From the NCBI GenBank assembly GCA_964429855.1, contig CAYSDM010000003.1, positions 1 through 64,000 on the forward strand: a stretch of 64,000 nucleotides of DNA. Direction: 5' to 3'. Below are positions 60,829 to 64,000 of the stretch, piece by piece. The notes under the pieces were generated by a model, which made no database searches, was not told the origin of the DNA, and saw only the letters and a list, made by a program, of their open reading frames with translations. The DNA is from CALLMM01 sp964429855 (GTDB taxonomy: Bacteria > Armatimonadota > Chthonomonadetes > Chthonomonadales > CAJBBX01). A program made the position numbers and the translations under genes. Each line of letters opens with the position of its first letter. Position 1 is the first letter of the stretch.

Positions 60829-62654
60829 TAAAGGAGCGGATAATATTGGAACCCTGGCAGAGAACGAACGACTGCGGCTCGCTAAGAACGAAACACATTG
60901 GACAGACGATTACCCTGAACGGGTGGGCAAACAGCGTTCGCGATCATGGCGATCTGGTCTTTATTGATCTGCGCGACCGAACCGGACTGGTTCAGTTACG
61001 CGCCGACGCCGCGCGTTCAGGCGATCTGGTGCATGATGCCGCCGCCGTTAAGCCGGAGTATGTACTGTCGGTAACGGGCATAGTACGGCATCGCGCGCCG
61101 GGTATGCAGAATCCAAAACTGGACACGGGCGAGATCGAGGTAGACCTGTTGAGCCTGGAGGTTCTGAACACCTGCAAGCAGCCGTTACCCTTTCCGTTAA
61201 GCGATGAGACGCAAATGTCTCAGGTCAATGAGGAGCTTCGGATCAAATACAGGTATCTGGACCTTCGGCGCGCCCGTATGTACCAGATGTTAAAGCTGCG
61301 TCATGAAGCGGTGACAATGATTCGCGAATATCTGAACCAGCGCGGTTTTCTGGAGATAGAGACTCCCATCTTCACCAAATCCACGCCGGAAGGCGCGCGC
61401 GACTATCTGGTTCCCTATCGTCTGGAGCCAGGGCTTTTCTACGCGCTGCCTCAATCTCCACAGCAGTACAAGCAGCTTCTGATGGTAGCCGGAGTGGAGC
61501 GATATTATCAGATTGCGCGTTGTTTTCGGGATGAGGCGCAGCGCGCCGACCGACAGCCGGAGTTCACACAGCTAGACCTGGAGATGTCCTTTGTAACGCA
61601 GGAAGAGATACTCCAGTTGATTGAGGGGATGACGACGGAAATTGTGGAACGGCTTTCTGCGAAAACGCTTGGCAGCAAGCCCTTTACTCGACTTACCTAC
61701 GATGAGGCGATGAGACGTTTCGGTTCCGATAAGCCAGACCTTCGCTACGGACTGGAACTGACGGATGTCGGAGAGGCGGTGCGTGATTCGGAATTCAGCG
61801 TCTTCCGTCATGCGCTGGAAACCGGCGGTCAGGTAAAGGCTGTCCGTTACCCAAACGGAACCGCTCTTTCCCGCCGCGAAATTGATGAACTGACGACTTT
61901 CGCGCGTGAATTCGGCGCGAAGGGACTGGCTTATCTGCAGGTGGATAGCGCAGAAAACGTCGAAGTCCGCGGCTCTATTGCAAAATACTTTACGCCGGAA
62001 ACCCTGAAGCGGATCATTCAAACGACGCTAACGCAGAGCGGAGACCTGCTGCTCTTTGCTGCAGACCAACCGAAGATCGTCGCCAATGTTCTGGGACGCT
62101 TACGAGTGGAGATAGCGCGACGTCTGAATCTGGCAGACCCCGGAGTTCTTCACTTCTGCTGGATAACAGACTTTCCGCTCTTTCAGTGGGATGAGGAGAA
62201 CGGAAGGTGGGATGCAGAACACCATCCCTTCACCATGCCCCATCATGAGGATATCCCGCTGCTGGACACCGATCCGGGAGCGGTTCGCGCCCTCTGCTAT
62301 GACCTGGTCTGTAACGGCATGGAGTGGGCTTCCGGCTCGATTCGAATTCATCGTCGGGACATTCAGGCGAAGGTCTTTGATCTGATGAATATCTCTGAGG
62401 AGAGGCAGCAGCAGCGTTTCGGACATATGCTCAATGCTTTCGAATACGGCGCCCCGCCGCATGGCGGGATCGCTCCCGGCATTGACCGTCTCATCATGTT
62501 CATGACCGATAATGACAATATCCGCGAAGTGATGGCGTTCCCGAAACTCGGAGGAGGCAGCGACCCGATGATGGGCGCGCCATCTCCGGTAGATCAATCG
62601 CAGCTTGATGAGTTAAGCCTGAAGGTGATTTACCGGGAGAAACCTGAAAAATAG
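60825..62654 (+). CDS. aspS: Aspartate--tRNA ligase (bacterial type)
   Basis: A class IIb synthetase of 609 residues. OB-fold anticodon domain (LNGWANSVRDHGDLVFIDLRDRTG), catalytic core (ETPIFTKSTPEGARDYLVPYR; FRDEAQRADRQPEFTQLDLEM), the bacterial GAD insert domain, and motif 3 (GIAPGIDRLIMFMT). The long bacterial form; asnS is also in the window, so it may be Asp-specific. ATG at 60825 overlaps the pseudo-receiver gene by 4 bp (ATGA). Confidence 0.96.
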   Translation: MIKERIILEPWQRTNDCGSLRTKHIGQTITLNGWANSVRDHGDLVFIDLRDRTGLVQLRADAARSGDLVHDAAAVKPEYVLSVTGIVRHRAPGMQNPKLDTGEIEVDLLSLEVLNTCKQPLPFPLSDETQMSQVNEELRIKYRYLDLRRARMYQMLKLRHEAVTMIREYLNQRGFLEIETPIFTKSTPEGARDYLVPYRLEPGLFYALPQSPQQYKQLLMVAGVERYYQIARCFRDEAQRADRQPEFTQLDLEMSFVTQEEILQLIEGMTTEIVERLSAKTLGSKPFTRLTYDEAMRRFGSDKPDLRYGLELTDVGEAVRDSEFSVFRHALETGGQVKAVRYPNGTALSRREIDELTTFAREFGAKGLAYLQVDSAENVEVRGSIAKYFTPETLKRIIQTTLTQSGDLLLFAADQPKIVANVLGRLRVEIARRLNLADPGVLHFCWITDFPLFQWDEENGRWDAEHHPFTMPHHEDIPLLDTDPGAVRALCYDLVCNGMEWASGSIRIHRRDIQAKVFDLMNISEERQQQRFGHMLNAFEYGAPPHGGIAPGIDRLIMFMTDNDNIREVMAFPKLGGGSDPMMGAPSPVDQSQLDELSLKVIYREKPEK

Positions 62655-62690
62655 AAAAATCGCCCTCACTTCCGTCAGAAGTGGGGGCGT
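62655..62690 (-). terminator. Rho-independent terminator, mainly for the pckG gene
   Basis: CGCCC-T-CACTTC (62661-62672) pairs with GAAGTG-G-GGGCG (62678-62689). On the minus strand a T run follows (62660-62655). It lies between the convergent aspS and PEP-carboxykinase genes; the plus-strand side has no good T run. Confidence 0.7.
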
Positions 62691-62698
62691 ACTTTCCG

Positions 62699-64000
62699 TC
62701 ACGGATACATGGATCGAGAACCTTCCAGACGATCATGAAGGTTTGACAGTTCGTTCCAGAGCGCAGACGGAACCCGGCTTCCGATCTTTTTGAAGAACTC
62801 CTCGATATCGGGAAGCTCCTCTTGCCACTCCTCCGGGTTGACATGCAGCAGGTAGTTCATCACCTCCGGGTTGATGTCCAGTCCCTCCAGATGCAGAGAG
62901 TGTACCGTCGGTACAAAGCCAATAGGAGTCTCTTTCGCCTCTGCCCGACGCTTGATTCGTCCAAGCATCCAGATCAGGGCGCGTACATTTTCTCCGAATC
63001 CGGGCCACAGGAAATTGCCATCCGCATCTTGCCGGAACCAGTTCACATGAAAAATCTGGGGAGGATGAGGTATGCGTCGCCCCATCTCCAGCCAGTGCTC
63101 CCAGTAGTCCGCCATGTGGTAACCGCAGAACGGCAGCATCGCCATCGGATCATGCCGAAGAACGCCCGCCTTCCCCATAGCCGCATTGGTGGTTCTTGAC
63201 GCCATCGCAGCCCCCAGAAATGTCCCATGCTGCCAGTTGAACGCCTCGAAGAGAAGCGGAACCGTCCGAATGCGTCGTCCGCCGAAGATAATGCCGGAGA
63301 TGGGAACACCTTTTGCATCCTGCCAGTGTGGAGACATGGAGGGGCAGTTCGTCGCCGGGGCAGTGAAACGGGAATTAGGATGCGCCGCCGTCTCCTCTCC
63401 GCTCCAGGGACGCCGTCCCTTCCAGTCAGTCAGCGATGGATAGGGGGGATCATCATGCCCTTCCCACCAGGGCAGACCATCGTCTGATACAGCGACATTG
63501 GTATAGAGCGAGTTGGATTTTGCCGACAGGAGCGCATTCGGGTTCGTCTTCATGCTGGTTCCGGGAACTACGCCGAAGAATCCGGCTTCCGGGTTGATCG
63601 CCCAGAGCCTTCCATCCTCCCCGACATACATCCAGGCAATGTCATCTCCGATGGTGCGGACGCGATATCCCTCATGCTCCAGCGGACTGACGAGCATAGC
63701 CAGATTGGTCTTCCCGCATGCGCTGGGGAAGGCGGCGGCAAAATAGACCTTCTCCCCATAGGGGTCTTCCAGTTCCAGAATGAGCATATGTTCCGCCATC
63801 CAGCCCTCATCCCGCGCCATCACGCTTGCGATCCGCAACGCAAAACACTTCTTACCAAGCAGCGCATTTCCGCCATAACCGGAACCAAAGCTCCAGATGA
63901 GGCGCTCTTCCGGAAAGTGAAGGATGTATCGCCGATTCGGGTCAAGCTGCCCGACCGAATGCAGTCCGGGAATGAAGGAGCCATCGCTACCCATCTGCTC
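62699..64000 (-). CDS. pckG: GTP-dependent phosphoenolpyruvate carboxykinase (5' end missing)
   Basis: The reading frame is open to the right edge, so the N-terminal part is outside; about 433 C-terminal residues are visible of the usual 590-620. The GTP-type kinase P-loop AAFPSACGKTNLAML, the metal/PEP segment IGDDIAWMYVG, the GTP-binding loop region INPEAGFFGVVPGT, FGGRRIRTVPLLFEAFNW and NWFRQDADGNFLWPGFGENVR are all family features. It converts oxaloacetate to PEP in gluconeogenesis. Convergent with aspS. Confidence 0.95.
   Translation of the reverse strand, partial: EQMGSDGSFIPGLHSVGQLDPNRRYILHFPEERLIWSFGSGYGGNALLGKKCFALRIASVMARDEGWMAEHMLILELEDPYGEKVYFAAAFPSACGKTNLAMLVSPLEHEGYRVRTIGDDIAWMYVGEDGRLWAINPEAGFFGVVPGTSMKTNPNALLSAKSNSLYTNVAVSDDGLPWWEGHDDPPYPSLTDWKGRRPWSGEETAAHPNSRFTAPATNCPSMSPHWQDAKGVPISGIIFGGRRIRTVPLLFEAFNWQHGTFLGAAMASRTTNAAMGKAGVLRHDPMAMLPFCGYHMADYWEHWLEMGRRIPHPPQIFHVNWFRQDADGNFLWPGFGENVRALIWMLGRIKRRAEAKETPIGFVPTVHSLHLEGLDINPEVMNYLLHVNPEEWQEELPDIEEFFKKIGSRVPSALWNELSNLHDRLEGSRSMYP

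Noticed and set aside
1..64000. tRNA, rRNA, CRISPR, transposon or prophage
   Set aside because: The gaps between genes are at most about 220 nt; none contains a tRNA-like cloverleaf, regular repeats or integrase/transposase motifs that I could see.

Overview
The window is a gene-dense, roughly 54% GC stretch of a bacterial chromosome (estimate by eye). It carries about 50 protein genes on both strands, many in short operons with 1-8 bp overlaps. No rRNA, tRNA, CRISPR array, transposase, integrase or phage gene was seen, and no gap between genes exceeds about 220 bases. Three genes encode short pseudopilin-like proteins with prepilin cleavage sites, one of them of the H-x-G-D-G-H-V type. Together with the mix of GH20 hydrolase, MoxR/ABC-2 cluster and clean -35/-10 promoters, this suggests an Armatimonadota-like (Chthonomonas/Fimbriimonas-type) bacterium. 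That placement is an inference from gene style; Planctomycetota or Chloroflexota are alternatives, and no marker phylogeny was possible.

Left part (1-12 kb): the end of an anti-sigma-antagonist (STAS) gene; serA; a pseudopilin gene; and a degenerate receiver/histidine kinase. Next comes a cysteine-biosynthesis operon (cysM, a JAMM peptidase, and a fused sulfur carrier-MoeB-rhodanese protein), followed by a cyclophilin, a small Cys-containing protein, recQ, a zinc-ribbon membrane protein and a ComEA-like protein. From 12 to 24 kb, mostly on the minus strand: an M28 peptidase; the leuS-ankyrin-asnS operon driven by a near-consensus promoter; a CPBP membrane protease overlapping an amidohydrolase; a pseudopilin; and a LolD/FtsX-type ABC exporter pair. 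From 24 to 31 kb: an N-acyl-D-amino-acid deacylase gene and the der-glnE-plsY operon.

Middle (31-42 kb): yebC, then a seven-gene plus-strand cluster. It comprises a large membrane protein with a GATase-like fold and TPRs, two ABC-2 permeases around an ABC ATPase, a Q/K-rich coiled-coil membrane protein, a MoxR AAA+ ATPase and a rhomboid-TPR protein. It looks like one envelope system and is the best candidate here for an undescribed multi-protein machine. From 42 to 52 kb: a zinc alcohol dehydrogenase with a duplicated Rossmann domain, sucC without sucD, a STAS-like protein, and a MerR regulator behind a textbook 19-bp-spacer promoter. A minus-strand sugar-acid group follows (UxaA/GarD-type dehydratase, MATE/ANKH-like transporter, aldo/keto reductase), then a separate Gfo/Idh oxidoreductase.

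Right part (52-64 kb): efp, a Cys-rich membrane protein, accB, a pseudopilin and accC; then a GH20-type secreted hydrolase; the hisS-pseudo-receiver-aspS operon; and the 3' part of a GTP-type PEP carboxykinase gene running off the right edge. Recurrent themes are cysteine/sulfur-carrier chemistry, aminoacyl-tRNA synthetases paired with odd partner proteins, degenerate receiver domains, and pseudopilins inserted beside housekeeping genes.
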